Notes: a model not told the origin generated them from the sequence alone. Positions 42,035 to 53,015 are shown, counted from the stretch's first letter. The stretch is DNA of 64,000 nucleotides from an uncultured Eubacteriales bacterium (GCA_900544975.1 UQXI01000006.1:1-64000); one strand, 5' to 3'. Made by a program: numbers and translations.

Positions 42035-42868
42035 TTAATCCTCCACAGAAAAACTCCAGATGGCCTTGATTTGAGACTCCAGCGTTTCGTAGGACCAGGA
42101 CTTCTCACTGTTGGCCCGGGAATTGGGGTCCAAAACGCGGAAGGCGCCGTTTTCATACCCGGCGATGACAATGAAGTGGCCCACTTCCGTGAAGTCCCCA
42201 GGCCCCAGGGCGCAGATCAGAGGGCTGGACTCCAGGGCCTCGATCATGGTGGTTTCCCACAGAGCCACATCCTGGGCGGTAAGGCCAAAGTGGGCGCAGC
42301 CTTCGCTCATAAGCGCCCACGCAGTGCCGTCGCTCTCCGTGACATAACCGGCCTCGGACGCATATTGGGCGACTACAGCGGGATTACACGAGGTGTCGCC
42401 GGTGAGACCAATGACCACCATAGACAAGGCCGTGGGGCCGCATCCCGACAATCCCATCATCTCCTCTGCCTGGCTGCCGCCGTAAGGATAGTATCCCCAT
42501 CGGACGTCCCATTGGAGCAGATGGGGAATCTCCCCTGGGGTGTAGTCCTGGGTCAGATCGGCGTGGAGGTCATAGGTCCCCGGATATCCTGCCACAAAGT
42601 CATAGGTCTCTGGATTGCGCTTCAGCAGCTCCCGCAGCGCCTCCGGACAGTCCGGCCCCGGCTGAGTCGGTTTCGTGGGAGCCGCGGTTTCGGAGGGCCA
42701 CGTAGGCTCCAGGGATTCTACAGGATCCGTCTCCGCAGAAGGTTTCCCCTCAGCCGACAGGAGGGGCAGCGCTGCCAGAAGAACAATCAAAGTCAGTCCA
42801 GCGCCAAACAGGTAGGCCATGGGGTTTCTCTTCTTGCGTCTGTGGGATATGCGACGGCGTCGGTTCAT
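42035..42868 (-). CDS. C39-like papain-fold peptidase, membrane anchored
   Basis: A 277-residue protein. A basic N-terminus (RRRRISHRRKKR) and one membrane helix (AYLFGAGLTLIVLLAALPLL) are followed by a Pro/Thr-rich linker and a Peptidase_C39_2 domain: Cys in LSGCGPTALSMV, His in VGHFIVIAGYE and Asp in FRVLDPNS form the triad. It likely acts outside the cell on peptides or wall cross-links; substrate unknown. ATG 42868 with AAAGGAGC is preferred over the longer frame. Confidence 0.85.
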   Translation of the reverse strand: MNRRRRISHRRKKRNPMAYLFGAGLTLIVLLAALPLLSAEGKPSAETDPVESLEPTWPSETAAPTKPTQPGPDCPEALRELLKRNPETYDFVAGYPGTYDLHADLTQDYTPGEIPHLLQWDVRWGYYPYGGSQAEEMMGLSGCGPTALSMVVIGLTGDTSCNPAVVAQYASEAGYVTESDGTAWALMSEGCAHFGLTAQDVALWETTMIEALESSPLICALGPGDFTEVGHFIVIAGYENGAFRVLDPNSRANSEKSWSYETLESQIKAIWSFSVED

Positions 42869-43034
42869 CTTGGCAGGCTCCTTTCCCAACGGGAAGTGGG
42901 GTTGGGTTTGTAATTTTAGAGGTTCATTATACCTCCTTTTCCGAAAAAATGCAATCAAAATGTGCACAATACCCAGGGCGGCAACCGGTACGTTTGCGCC
43001 AGAGGACAGCGAAAACAGTTTTGACTTGACAAAA

Positions 43035-43262
43035 ATGAGTAGGGAACGGTCTTGCCTGTTCCGCTTAGGTCAGTTTACAAGGAACTACACCCAGACCGTG
43101 CGTACCGTTCGGTACACGGCGGTTCAACCGCATAAGTGCAAGGACTCGTACCGGTCGAGGATGCTGTAGGACCCGCCTCACGACGGGCCTTTGGCCCGCC
43201 CTTCCCATTGCCGGGCGGATTCGGGTCTTTTCCCCGTTAAAACGCACGCTCACCGGGCGCAC
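43035..43262 (-). mobile_element. class C group II intron, internally deleted (228 bases)
   Basis: Minus strand from 43262: GTGCGCCCGGTGAGCGTGCG (5' end), the CGGGGAAAAGACCCGAATCC domain I hairpin, then after a large deletion TTGCACTTATGCGGTTGAAC leading into the domain V core CGCCGTGTACCGAACGGTAC (43095-43127), and a GGAACAGG/CCGTTCC hairpin with CTACTCAT at the 3' end like domain VI. The reverse transcriptase and most ribozyme domains are missing. It sits just after the terminator of the DUF3795 gene, in the same orientation, as class C introns do. Confidence 0.7.
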
Positions 43263-43263
43263 T

Positions 43264-43300
43264 CCAAAAAAGACAGTAGGCAAAATGCATACTGCCTTTT
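43264..43300 (-). terminator. terminator of the DUF3795 gene and intron target
   Basis: Minus strand: AGGCAGTA / TACTGTCT with a loop containing GCATTTTGCC, then TTTTTTGGA immediately before the intron 5' GTG. Confidence 0.8.
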
Positions 43301-43320
43301 TACTCCGGAATCATATCAGT

Positions 43321-43653
43321 CTATCCGTTCAGATTTTTGAGAGCGTCGGGATCATTTGAGATAACCGCTCCAACAGTCTGACATCTTTCTAGGTCTGAGC
43401 AGTCACCACATGTTGTCACACCTTTTTTCAACGCACACTGGCGAATGCCGCAAAGGTTATCACAGTATACAGTTTTAATCCCATCCACACGACAGCCTTC
43501 ACAGTTGATATGTTCAGGCAGAATGGGAGCATGATTTTGCTCCGCCCATAGCTTTGCAGTTTTCTCACGCAACTCTTGGTCGTCATGGATTGTTGCAAGA
43601 TATGCGTCGCATTTTTCACAGTCCAGCCCGCAATATGCAATCATATTCCTCAT
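43321..43653 (-). CDS. DUF3795 cysteine-rich protein
   Basis: A 110-residue DUF3795 protein with many Cys, probably metal-binding: IAYCGLDCEKCDAYLA at the start, INCEGCRVDG, YCDNLCGIRQCALKKG and TTCGDCSDLERC. Function unknown. TTAGGAGGT precedes ATG 43653. AT-richer than its neighbours, in a patch with a broken regulator and DUF3788, suggesting acquired DNA. Confidence 0.88.
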   Translation of the reverse strand: MRNMIAYCGLDCEKCDAYLATIHDDQELREKTAKLWAEQNHAPILPEHINCEGCRVDGIKTVYCDNLCGIRQCALKKGVTTCGDCSDLERCQTVGAVISNDPDALKNLNG

Positions 43654-43711
43654 GGTTATGTACCTCCTAAAATTCCGATTGATACATTCCGCCCGCTTTT
43701 CAGCAGGTCAA

Positions 43712-43974
43712 TCATTCCTCACTCAAACGCAGGTCTGCAAGGTCGGCGTTTGGGTGGCGTTTTATTTCAGACAGCCCCAGCAGATAATCGGCGGTCACGT
43801 CGTAAAATTTCGCCAGCTTGATAAGGGCATGGTGGCTGATGTCCTTGAAGTCCTCCGCTTCATAGCTACCCAGCGCAGACTTGGAGAGGTTTGTCTGCTC
43901 CGCAAGCTGTTCCAGCGTCAAGCCACCGCTCCGCACGCAGGTCTTTCAAGCGTTCTTGGATTGTTAAGGCCATA
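43712..43974 (-). pseudogene. XRE-family regulator of an integrative element, frameshifted and shortened
   Basis: From ATG 43974 (GAGGAGG upstream) the frame reads MALTIQERLKDLRAER, then a one-base insertion near 43928 moves to the frame LTLEQLAEQTNLSKSALGSY, DISHHALIKLAKFYDV, TADYLLGLSEIKRHPNAD. This matches the common ICE-borne XRE regulator, whose normal product continues for many more residues after LRLS; here it stops at LRLSEE. Two independent lesions make function unlikely. Confidence 0.75.
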
Positions 43975-44009
43975 CTTTTCCCCTCCTCATCTATCCGGCA
44001 AACCAGAAT

Positions 44010-44429
44010 TTAACTATTTCTGCGAATTTGAATAAAACGTAATATATCGTTATATAAACGTTCTTTATCCTCCAAATCAATCATCAGCCATCTTTGTCCA
44101 TTCCACTCTTTTGTATGATTATATATATTTTGCAACTCAACCGCACAGTCTGGGAGCATTTCCTCAATAAGCGTTTTTTCCTTTCTGCCAACAACAATCA
44201 AAATCGTAAAATAACCCTCTCTTGGATATATGGTGCATAATGATTTTCCAGATTTTTTAAATTTAACGTTCCATCCTTTTTCCAAGCTGCACATACTGTA
44301 TTCTATTTTTTCATTACATTTATATGCGCCCTTGACTTCTGAACAAAATTGCATAAAAACTGGATTTCTAACATATTCACCTATTTCCTCAATTGTAGGG
44401 CAGTTGCTCTTATCTTGTAAATCAATCAT
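44010..44429 (-). CDS. DUF3788 family protein
   Basis: A 139-residue DUF3788 protein: PTIEEIGEYVRNPVFMQFC, KIEYSMCSLEKGWNVKFKK, SGKSLCTIYPREGYFTIL and a closing GQRWLMIDLEDKE. Role unknown. ATG 44429 with TTTGGAGGG upstream is preferred over the longer frame to 44549. Lower GC than the surrounding genome. Confidence 0.83.
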   Translation of the reverse strand: MIDLQDKSNCPTIEEIGEYVRNPVFMQFCSEVKGAYKCNEKIEYSMCSLEKGWNVKFKKSGKSLCTIYPREGYFTILIVVGRKEKTLIEEMLPDCAVELQNIYNHTKEWNGQRWLMIDLEDKERLYNDILRFIQIRRNS

Positions 44430-44721
44430 GTTGATATATCCCTCCAAACTCCGACTTATCGCTTTGGTTCTCTCATGATACCACAAATCCGAGAGCGTGG
44501 AAATAGGGAGTTTTCCAGCCGAATTTCCGCCCTCTTGGATATACGGCACAGACGGTCAAAAAAGTGTAGACTTGGGGTAGTTCATCGTATACATGGATGA
44601 AAAACGCCCCACCTGCATTTGACCTTTGTACCGCTGGCAAAGGACAACCGTCTGTGCGCAAAAGAAATCATGGGCAGCCGGGCCAGACAAAGTGGCCGGA
44701 CAATTTTCACGCCTATACGGC
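44430..44721. other. intergenic, accessory boundary
   Basis: About 290 bases between DUF3788 and ribF. GC rises from left to right, marking the edge of the accessory patch. A minus-strand TATCAT at 44474-44479 could be a -10 for DUF3788 without a good -35. No gene is supported. Confidence 0.4.
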
Positions 44722-45621
44722 CTATGTGGAATGCGCTGCAAAAAAAGCCCGGGTTTGGCTGGCGTTGCGGTGAATCTCAGCCTGGAGCGCCTCCAGACTG
44801 GGAAACCGCTGCTCTCCCCGGAGAAAATGCCACAGCTCCAGGGTAATTCTCTGGCCGTACAAATCCCCGTCGTAGTCCAGCAGCCAAGGCTCTATGGTGA
44901 GGCCCTGTCCGCTCACTGTGGGCCGGACGCCGATGTTGGTCACCGCCAAGTGCGCCTCCCCCTGGACCCAGACCCGGCAGGCATAGACGCCATGGGGCGG
45001 CAAGAGCAGCTCTGGCGAGACCTTCAGATTGGCGGTGGGAGCGCCCAAGGTCCGGCCCAAACGGGTTCCAGGCACCACCGTACCGGTGAACTGGTGGGGA
45101 TGCCCCAAAAATTGGCGCGCCCGGTCCAGGTCGCCGGACTCCAGCAGGGTTCGGATATAGGTGGAGGAGACGGTGATCCCCTCCAGCCGGTATTCCGGAA
45201 TGACGGCGCAGCCAATGCCCAGCTTGGCACAGGCCTCCAGGAGGCGGGCCGCCGTCCCCGCTCCCCGGGCCCCGAAGCGAAAATCGTGGCCGCAAATCAA
45301 GGCGGCAGCGTGATACTGGCCCAGGAGAACGGAATGGAGAAACTGTTCCCAAGGCATGTCCCGCATCTGCCGGTCAAAGCGAATGGGCAGGACCTCGTCT
45401 ATGCCGTAAAGCGCTTCCATCAGCCGGACCCGATCCTGAGGGGTGCTGAGGAGCGCCACCCGTTCACCGGACACCAGGGTATCTGGATGGCTGTCGAAGG
45501 TCAGCGCTGCGGCGCGGCAGCCCAGGCGGTCCGCCTCCTGGCGGCACCTGGCCAGGAGCTGTCCGTGGCCCAGGTGCACGCCGTCAAAAAAGCCCAGGGC
45601 GATGACGCGTGGCTGGTTCAA
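44722..45621 (-). CDS. ribF: bifunctional riboflavin kinase / FAD synthetase
   Basis: A 299-residue enzyme making FMN then FAD. The N-terminal adenylyltransferase domain has ALGFFDGVHLGHGQLLARC and SSTYIRTLLESGDLDRA; the C-terminal riboflavin kinase domain has GRTLGAPTANL and VTNIGVRPTV. It begins at TTG 45621 with AGGTG about ten bases upstream, one base from the truB stop. Last gene of the ribosome-maturation operon, its usual Firmicutes position. Confidence 0.94.
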   Translation of the reverse strand: MNQPRVIALGFFDGVHLGHGQLLARCRQEADRLGCRAAALTFDSHPDTLVSGERVALLSTPQDRVRLMEALYGIDEVLPIRFDRQMRDMPWEQFLHSVLLGQYHAAALICGHDFRFGARGAGTAARLLEACAKLGIGCAVIPEYRLEGITVSSTYIRTLLESGDLDRARQFLGHPHQFTGTVVPGTRLGRTLGAPTANLKVSPELLLPPHGVYACRVWVQGEAHLAVTNIGVRPTVSGQGLTIEPWLLDYDGDLYGQRITLELWHFLRGEQRFPSLEALQAEIHRNASQTRAFFAAHST

Positions 45622-45622
45622 A

Positions 45623-46498
45623 TCAATTCACCTCAAAAAAGCTTTTTATGGTTCGCATCCGGCCCTCGTCACACCGGCCCAGGGCCAGGAATTCCGAAGC
45701 GCCGTAAAGCCGGTAGGTCCCCGGCGCCAGGTTCAGGGAGAATGCCGCGCCGTCCCGGCAGGCCCGCTCCTGCCGGGGCGTCAGTTGTACCGGCGGACTG
45801 TCCTGAAACAGGGAATCCACAGGAAGCAGCAGGGATGAGACGTCCTGCCCGGACTCAAACCGGTCCAGCAGCTGCTGCAATGGAATCGCCCTGTCCAGGG
45901 TGTACACCCCCGCCCGGCTGCGGCGTAACGCCGCCATACAGCCGCCACAGCCCAGGGCACGGCCAATGTCCTCACAGAGGGTGCGAATATATGTACCCTT
46001 GGAGCACCGGACCCGAAGGCGGCAGTCACCGTCCTGAAATTCCAGAAGCTCCAGTTCATGAATGGTAATCTGCCGGGGCTGCCGCTCCACCTCCTTGCCC
46101 TGGCGGGCAAGCTCATAGAGCTTCTGGCCGTTCACCTTGACCGCAGAATACATGGGAGGGGTCTGCATCTGCGGCCCCAGAAAACGGCTTAAAACGGCTT
46201 CCAGCGCCTCCTGGGTGACGTCTACCGGCCGGGTCTCTAAAACCCGGCCTGTGACGTCCTGGGTGTCGGTCCGCAACCCCAGGCGCAAGGTAGTCAGGTA
46301 CTCCTTCTCGGCGCTCTCAAAAAACTCCACTGCCCGGGTGGCCCTGCCCACAAAGATGGGCAGAACCCCGGTTGCCATGGGGTCCAGAGTCCCGCCGTGG
46401 CCAATGCGCCGGGTGCCGAAGACCCGGCGCAGCCGGGCCGCCACATCCTGGCTGGTCCAGTCTTGGGGCTTGTCAATGGGAATGATTCCGGTGGCCAT
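45623..46498 (-). CDS. truB: tRNA pseudouridine(55) synthase
   Basis: A 291-residue enzyme converting U55 of tRNA to pseudouridine. GIIPIDKPQDWTSQDV, the catalytic-Asp block GHGGTLDPMATGVLPIFVG, and YSAVKVNGQKLYELAR plus SKGTYIRTLCEDIG are conserved. ATG 46498 with AAAGGAGG upstream; the longer upstream frame overlaps nrnA and is rejected. Confidence 0.95.
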   Translation of the reverse strand: MATGIIPIDKPQDWTSQDVAARLRRVFGTRRIGHGGTLDPMATGVLPIFVGRATRAVEFFESAEKEYLTTLRLGLRTDTQDVTGRVLETRPVDVTQEALEAVLSRFLGPQMQTPPMYSAVKVNGQKLYELARQGKEVERQPRQITIHELELLEFQDGDCRLRVRCSKGTYIRTLCEDIGRALGCGGCMAALRRSRAGVYTLDRAIPLQQLLDRFESGQDVSSLLLPVDSLFQDSPPVQLTPRQERACRDGAAFSLNLAPGTYRLYGASEFLALGRCDEGRMRTIKSFFEVN

Positions 46499-46523
46499 AG
46501 GGGCCTCCTTTCCAAACATAGGA

Positions 46524-47483
46524 TCAGTCGTCGCACCACATGCCCTGGGCCCGAAGGACCTGCAAAACCCGTCCCCGGGCTTCCTCCTGGCCAACAGGCA
46601 AGGTAGCGCCGGCAGCCGCCTGATGACCGCCGCCGCCCAGGGCAGCGCAGAGCGCTGCCGCATCATAGCCAGGGGCGGATCGGACCGAGAGCTTGGTTGC
46701 GCCGCCTTCCACCGTGCGGAAAGTCACCGCCAGGTTCACCCCCTCCAGGTTCCGGGCAAAATTGGACACGTCCTCCATGTCGTCCTCTGTGACCCCGGTT
46801 TCCCGCTCCACTTCCAGCGGGATGGGACACAGGGCAATTTTGCCGCCCTGGAGCAGCTCCAAATGCTGGGCCAAGTAGGCGTTGAGCCGGAGGCGGCACA
46901 GACGTGTGGTTTCAAACAGGCGCTTGTTGATGGGGTAGCTCTCCGCCCCGGCCTCCAGACATGTGGCCGCCACCCGCAGGGTGCGGGCCGTGGTGTTGGA
47001 GTAGCGGAAGCAGCCGGTGTCGGTGGATACCGCCACATAGAGAGCCTCCGCCATGGGCCGGTCCAGCGAGACCCCCATGGCCCCCAGGATTTCATAGACA
47101 ACCTCCCCGCAGGCCGCCGCCGACGGATCGATGTGTCCCTGGGGCGCAAAGCCGGGATTGGTACCGTGGTGGTCAATCAGCATGTCCACCGCCAGGGCTT
47201 CCGCCCCCTTGCAGAGCATCTCCCGGCCCGCCACGTCTACGCTTACCACCAGGGCTCCAGCCGGGGCTTCCGGGCAGGTGAGGCCCTCATGATAGGAGCG
47301 GTACCGCTCTGTCAGCTGGGGGTTTTTTAAAATTGCCGCCTCTTTTCCCAAGCTCCGCAGCCCCCGGCACAGAGCGGCAGCGGAGCCGGCGGTGTCCCCA
47401 TCGGGGCGGCGGTGCGTCAGGATCAAAACCGACGGCGCGCCCAGCAACACGCGGGCGGCCTCAGGAATGGTCAGCGCTTTCAT
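46524..47483 (-). CDS. nrnA: DHH/DHHA1 phosphoesterase NrnA-type
   Basis: A 319-residue enzyme expected to degrade nanoRNA and pAp. DHH-family motifs are visible: THRRPDGDTAGS, SVDVAG, IDHHGTNPGFA and STDTGCFRYSNTT, with the C-terminal DHHA1 block GGGGHQAAAGATL. ATG 47483 is seven bases after AAAGGATG. It overlaps the end of rbfA by 23 bases, as often in this operon. Confidence 0.92.
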   Translation of the reverse strand: MKALTIPEAARVLLGAPSVLILTHRRPDGDTAGSAAALCRGLRSLGKEAAILKNPQLTERYRSYHEGLTCPEAPAGALVVSVDVAGREMLCKGAEALAVDMLIDHHGTNPGFAPQGHIDPSAAACGEVVYEILGAMGVSLDRPMAEALYVAVSTDTGCFRYSNTTARTLRVAATCLEAGAESYPINKRLFETTRLCRLRLNAYLAQHLELLQGGKIALCPIPLEVERETGVTEDDMEDVSNFARNLEGVNLAVTFRTVEGGATKLSVRSAPGYDAAALCAALGGGGHQAAAGATLPVGQEEARGRVLQVLRAQGMWCDD

Positions 47484-47838
47484 CTTCATCATCCTTTGCA
47501 ATGTGCAGAGAGTTGAGCAGATCCAGCATATGGGCGCCCCGGGTGATGGAGTCGTCCTCCTGCCACTGAAGCTCCGGGGTATAGCGAAGCTGCAGCGCAG
47601 CCCCCAGCTCCCGGCGGAGATAGCCGCTGGCAGAACGGAGTCCCTTCAGCGCCTCGCCTGCTTTGGACTTGTCCAGGAAGCTGACGCAGACCTTGGCATA
47701 GCGCAAGTCTGGTGTGGTCTCCACCCGGGTGATGGAGATCATGGTAGCCTGCACCCGGGGGTCCTTCAGATTGCGAAGCAAATCTGCCAGCTCTCGCTGG
47801 ATTTCCTCGTTGATGCGGCCGATTCGATTGGATGCCAT
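47461..47838 (-). CDS. rbfA: ribosome-binding factor A
   Basis: A 125-residue KH-like 30S maturation factor: NRIGRINEEIQRELADLL, MISITRVETTPDLRYAKV and a C-terminal block with PELQWQEDDSITRG. ATG 47838 with GAGGAGG is preferred over the GTG two codons earlier. A terminator and possible promoter separate it from infB. Confidence 0.93.
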   Translation of the reverse strand: MASNRIGRINEEIQRELADLLRNLKDPRVQATMISITRVETTPDLRYAKVCVSFLDKSKAGEALKGLRSASGYLRRELGAALQLRYTPELQWQEDDSITRGAHMLDLLNSLHIAKDDEDESADHS

Positions 47839-47954
47839 TGGCACATCCTCCTCTTGATGAATTGACAGGGAGCCAGGCTCCCTGGGCGGTGTCTCCCCTG
47901 GCCCTGGGGCGGACCGGCTGTTTGGGAATTCGGTGCAATCACTTTAGGTTGCCC

Positions 47955-47982
47955 ATTCTACCCCATGTTATGGCCGCGCAAA
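47955..47982 (-). promoter_or_regulatory. possible internal promoter for rbfA-nrnA-truB-ribF
   Basis: Minus strand: -35-like TTTGCG (47977-47982), 16-base spacing, -10 TAGAAT (47955-47960), downstream of the infB terminator. Confidence 0.4.
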
Positions 47983-48035
47983 AACGAATGTTTGAATGGC
48001 CAAAACACAACCGGCGTTTTGAGAGACCTTCTTTC

Positions 48036-48073
48036 GAAAAGACCCGCCGCGCCGCGTCCTGCGGTGCGGCGGG
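48036..48073 (-). terminator. terminator after infB
   Basis: Minus strand: CCCGCCGCACCGC pairs with GCGGCGCGGCGGG and is followed by TCTTTTC. It would partly uncouple infB from rbfA. Confidence 0.75.
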
Positions 48074-48080
48074 TAACGCA

Positions 48081-50398
<2,318 letters not shown>

Positions 50399-50402
<4 letters not shown>

Positions 50403-50977
50403 AATTCCGCACCTCCATGTGACTTCTTACCGTGCTTCCTGACGGCGGGCCCGCGACCGGGGGATTGCTTCGGGGCGGCGGGCTTCGCCTGCCGCTTGGA
50501 CTGGGCAGCCGGGCTGCCTGGTCCGGCTTTTGGATGATCAGCCGGTGGTTTTGGCTGATGTCTGTGTTTTCCGCGCAGGAGATTTCTCTGGTGGGCCTTC
50601 TCCTCCAACTGGCGCTGGCGCACCCGCCTGGTCTGCCTGGTCAGATTCTCCAGCGCTCCGGCATACCGTTGCGGATCCTCCAGGGCCTGCAAAAAGGCCA
50701 GGGCCAGGGCCGGATCGGTAATTGCCGCAAAGGATATGAGGCTCTTGCCCAGGGCCGCGCCCAGCTCCTCCCTGGTAAAGGGGACCAGGACCATCTGCTG
50801 ATCCGTACAGGTCACCATATTCCGGGCCTGGCGCAGCGCCCGCCCCGGAGCGTCGTTTGCAAGGATCAAAAGCCTGGCGTGGCCAGATCGCGCAGCCGCT
50901 CCGACGGCTTCCTCCCCGATCTCAATCCGTCCTGCCTTCTTGGCCAGGGACAGGTAACCGATGGCATTAGGTTTCAT
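50399..50977 (-). CDS. ylxQ: YlxQ-type L7Ae-family RNA-binding protein with long basic tail
   Basis: A 192-residue protein. Residues about 1-100 are an L7Ae/L30e-like RNA-binding domain (YLSLAKKAGRIEIGEEAV, ARLLILANDAPGRALRQ). Residues about 105-192 are an unusual Lys/Arg/Gln/Pro-rich disordered tail (LLRGKHRHQPKPPADHPK). Typical YlxQ is near 100 residues. Its stop overlaps the infB start by four bases and its start overlaps rnpM. Confidence 0.85.
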
Positions 50978-51239
50978 GACGCGCCTCCATTTCCTGGGCC
51001 AACCGCTCCAGCACTTCAGCTGGAATGGAAGTCTCTAAATTTCTCTCTAAGGATTTCGATCGCACGGCCTTCTTCAAACAATTGGGGTCCGGGCACAGGT
51101 AAGCGCCCCGGCCGGGAGCCTTCCCCTGGAAATCCAGGCTGACCACGCCCTCTGGCGAGCGGACCACACGAATCAGCTCCCGTTTTGGCTTCCGTTCCCG
51201 ACAACCCATACACTGGCGCATGGGTATTTTTCTCTGCAT
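50967..51239 (-). CDS. rnpM: YlxR / RnpM RNA-binding protein
   Basis: A 90-residue YlxR-family protein: MRQCMGCRERKPKRELIRV, the GRGAYLCPDPNCLKKA block and a helical C-terminus. Recently linked to RNase P modulation in Bacillus. Forty bases after nusA; overlaps ylxQ by 11 bases. Confidence 0.93.
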   Translation of the reverse strand: MQRKIPMRQCMGCRERKPKRELIRVVRSPEGVVSLDFQGKAPGRGAYLCPDPNCLKKAVRSKSLERNLETSIPAEVLERLAQEMEARHET

Positions 51240-51278
51240 GAAGGCTCCCTCCTTTGATGTTCCGGACTGGCGCCCGGT

Positions 51279-52445
51279 TTATTCTGCCTCTGCCTCCTGA
51301 GGCGCTTCGGGCGCTTCTGCCAGGTCCTCTTCCTGGAATTCCGAGGCCTTGGAGGCGGGTTTGATGTCAATTTTATAGCTGGTGAGCCGGGCTGCCAGGC
51401 GGGCGTTCTGGCCCTCTTTGCCGATGGCCAGGCTCAGCTGATCGTCGGGGACCACCACCCGGCAGGCCTTCTGCCCGGGGATCAAGTCCACGGAGACCAC
51501 ATCCGCAGGGCTGAGGGCGGCGGCCACATACTGGCAGGGGTCCTCGGACCAGGTGATGATGTCCATTTTTTCCCCGTGCAGCTCGTTTACAATGGCGCCT
51601 ACACGGCCGCCCCGGGGACCCACGCAGGCGCCCACCGGATCAATGTCCTCCTGGGCCGCCCGAACGGCAATCTTGGTCCGGGAACCGGGTTCCCGGGCAA
51701 TGTTCCGCACCTCCACCAGGCCCTCGGCAATCTCCGGCACTTCCAGCTCGAAGAGCCGACGGACCAGATTGGGATGGGTCCGGGAGACAAACACCTGGGG
51801 GCCACGGTTGGAGCGGTGTACATCCACCACATACACCCGGATCAAGTCGCCCTCCTGGTAGACCTCGCCGGGGATCTGCTCTCCGGACCGCAGGACGGCG
51901 TCGGAGCGCTCCGTGCCGGTGCCGATCCGGACAAACATGTCGCCCCCGGTGGGGTCAATCCGCAGGACGGTGCCAGTGAGAATCTCCTGGGCTTTGGAGG
52001 AATAGTTGTCGTAAACAGCGCCGCGCTCCGCCTCCCGGATGCCCTGGATGATGACCTGCTTGGCGGTCTGGGCGGCGATGCGGCCGAAGTTCTCGATCTT
52101 CACTGGGATGCGGATGACGTCGCCCGGCTGGGCATGGGGTGCGGTGTTCCGCGCCGCATCCAGAGCAATCTCCCCGGCGGGGTTCCCCACTTCCTCCACC
52201 ACGGTCCGCTGCTGGACCATGGACATGGCGGACTCGGTGAGCACCACCTCTACGTTCTCGGCGGCAATCTCCTTGTGATCCTCCCGGTCCTTCCGGTAGG
52301 CATTGATGAGCGCCTGCTTAATCCGATCTACCATATAGTCCACCGGAATGCCCCGCTCCTTCTCCAGCATCTGCAGCGCGGCAAAAATCTCCGCGGGCTG
52401 GCACAGCTGGGGCTCTGGATTTTTCTTCTTTACATTTCTGGCCAT
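51279..52445 (-). CDS. nusA: transcription termination/antitermination factor NusA
   Basis: A 388-residue NusA: N-terminal domain with EIFAALQMLEKERGI, S1 domain near residues 130-200 (ILTGTVLRID), KH1 with DPVGACVGPRGGRVGAIV and KH2 with LAIGKEGQNARLAARL. A short acidic C-terminal tail ends the protein; the E. coli-type repeats are absent, as in other Firmicutes. Between rimP and rnpM as expected. Confidence 0.96.
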   Translation of the reverse strand: MARNVKKKNPEPQLCQPAEIFAALQMLEKERGIPVDYMVDRIKQALINAYRKDREDHKEIAAENVEVVLTESAMSMVQQRTVVEEVGNPAGEIALDAARNTAPHAQPGDVIRIPVKIENFGRIAAQTAKQVIIQGIREAERGAVYDNYSSKAQEILTGTVLRIDPTGGDMFVRIGTGTERSDAVLRSGEQIPGEVYQEGDLIRVYVVDVHRSNRGPQVFVSRTHPNLVRRLFELEVPEIAEGLVEVRNIAREPGSRTKIAVRAAQEDIDPVGACVGPRGGRVGAIVNELHGEKMDIITWSEDPCQYVAAALSPADVVSVDLIPGQKACRVVVPDDQLSLAIGKEGQNARLAARLTSYKIDIKPASKASEFQEEDLAEAPEAPQEAEAE

Positions 52446-52460
52446 GACTGTTTCCTCCTG

Positions 52461-52913
52461 TCAGAATTCCACCCGGAGCCGCACCTGGGCAATCTCCGAT
52501 TTTTCAAAGGTGAGGGCGCCAGCGCCGGTCGAAATGGTGACGCAGCCATTGTCGTAGCCCTCCAAAATGCCGGGATATTCCTTCGCCCCGTCTTTGGGGC
52601 GGTACAGCTTCACCAGCACGGGACAGTGGAGAAACTGCTGAAAATCCCCGGGACGCTTCAGCACCCGCTCCAGCCCGGCAGAGCAGACCTCAAAGTGGTA
52701 GCTGTCCGGGATGGGATCCTCCTCGTCCAGGATGGGGTCCAGGGCCCGGGAAATGGCCTCGCAATCGGCAATGTCCACGCCGCCGTCTTTGTCAATATAA
52801 ACCCGGAGGAACCAATCCGCTCCCTCCCGGACATATTCCACATCCCACAGTTTGCAGCCCAGACCTTCCACAACCGGGCGGGCAAAGCCGGCCACCTGCT
52901 CTGTGATTTTCAT
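52461..52913 (-). CDS. rimP: ribosome maturation factor RimP
   Basis: A 150-residue 30S assembly factor: LGCKLWDVEYVREGADWFL, GVDIADCEAISRALDPIL and YHFEVCSAGLERVLKRPGD are the family core. First gene of the nusA-infB operon, behind a promoter and a leader hairpin. Confidence 0.94.
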   Translation of the reverse strand: MKITEQVAGFARPVVEGLGCKLWDVEYVREGADWFLRVYIDKDGGVDIADCEAISRALDPILDEEDPIPDSYHFEVCSAGLERVLKRPGDFQQFLHCPVLVKLYRPKDGAKEYPGILEGYDNGCVTISTGAGALTFEKSEIAQVRLRVEF

Positions 52914-52941
52914 AATAACACGCCTTTCTCAGCAAGAAAGA

Positions 52942-52967
52942 GAGGGGCGCACCCCTCTCTTCCGTAA
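52942..52967 (-). terminator. leader hairpin upstream of rimP (possible attenuator)
   Basis: Minus strand: AAGAGAGGGG / CCCCTCTCTTT with a four-base loop, followed by CTTGC. It lies between promoter and rimP, where NusA autoregulation could act (inference). Confidence 0.55.
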
Positions 52968-52986
52968 GTCAACCATGATTATGGAC

Positions 52987-53015
52987 ATTATAGCACACAT
53001 GGGTTCATTGTGCAA
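52987..53015 (-). promoter_or_regulatory. promoter of the rimP-nusA-infB operon
   Basis: Minus strand: -35 TTGCAC (53010-53015), 17-base spacing, -10 TATAAT (52987-52992). Confidence 0.72.

Noticed and set aside
44556..44741. small minus-strand frame ending VGRFSSMYTMNYPKSTLF
   Set aside because: Possible mobile-element fragment by feel only; no start signal and no family could be named.
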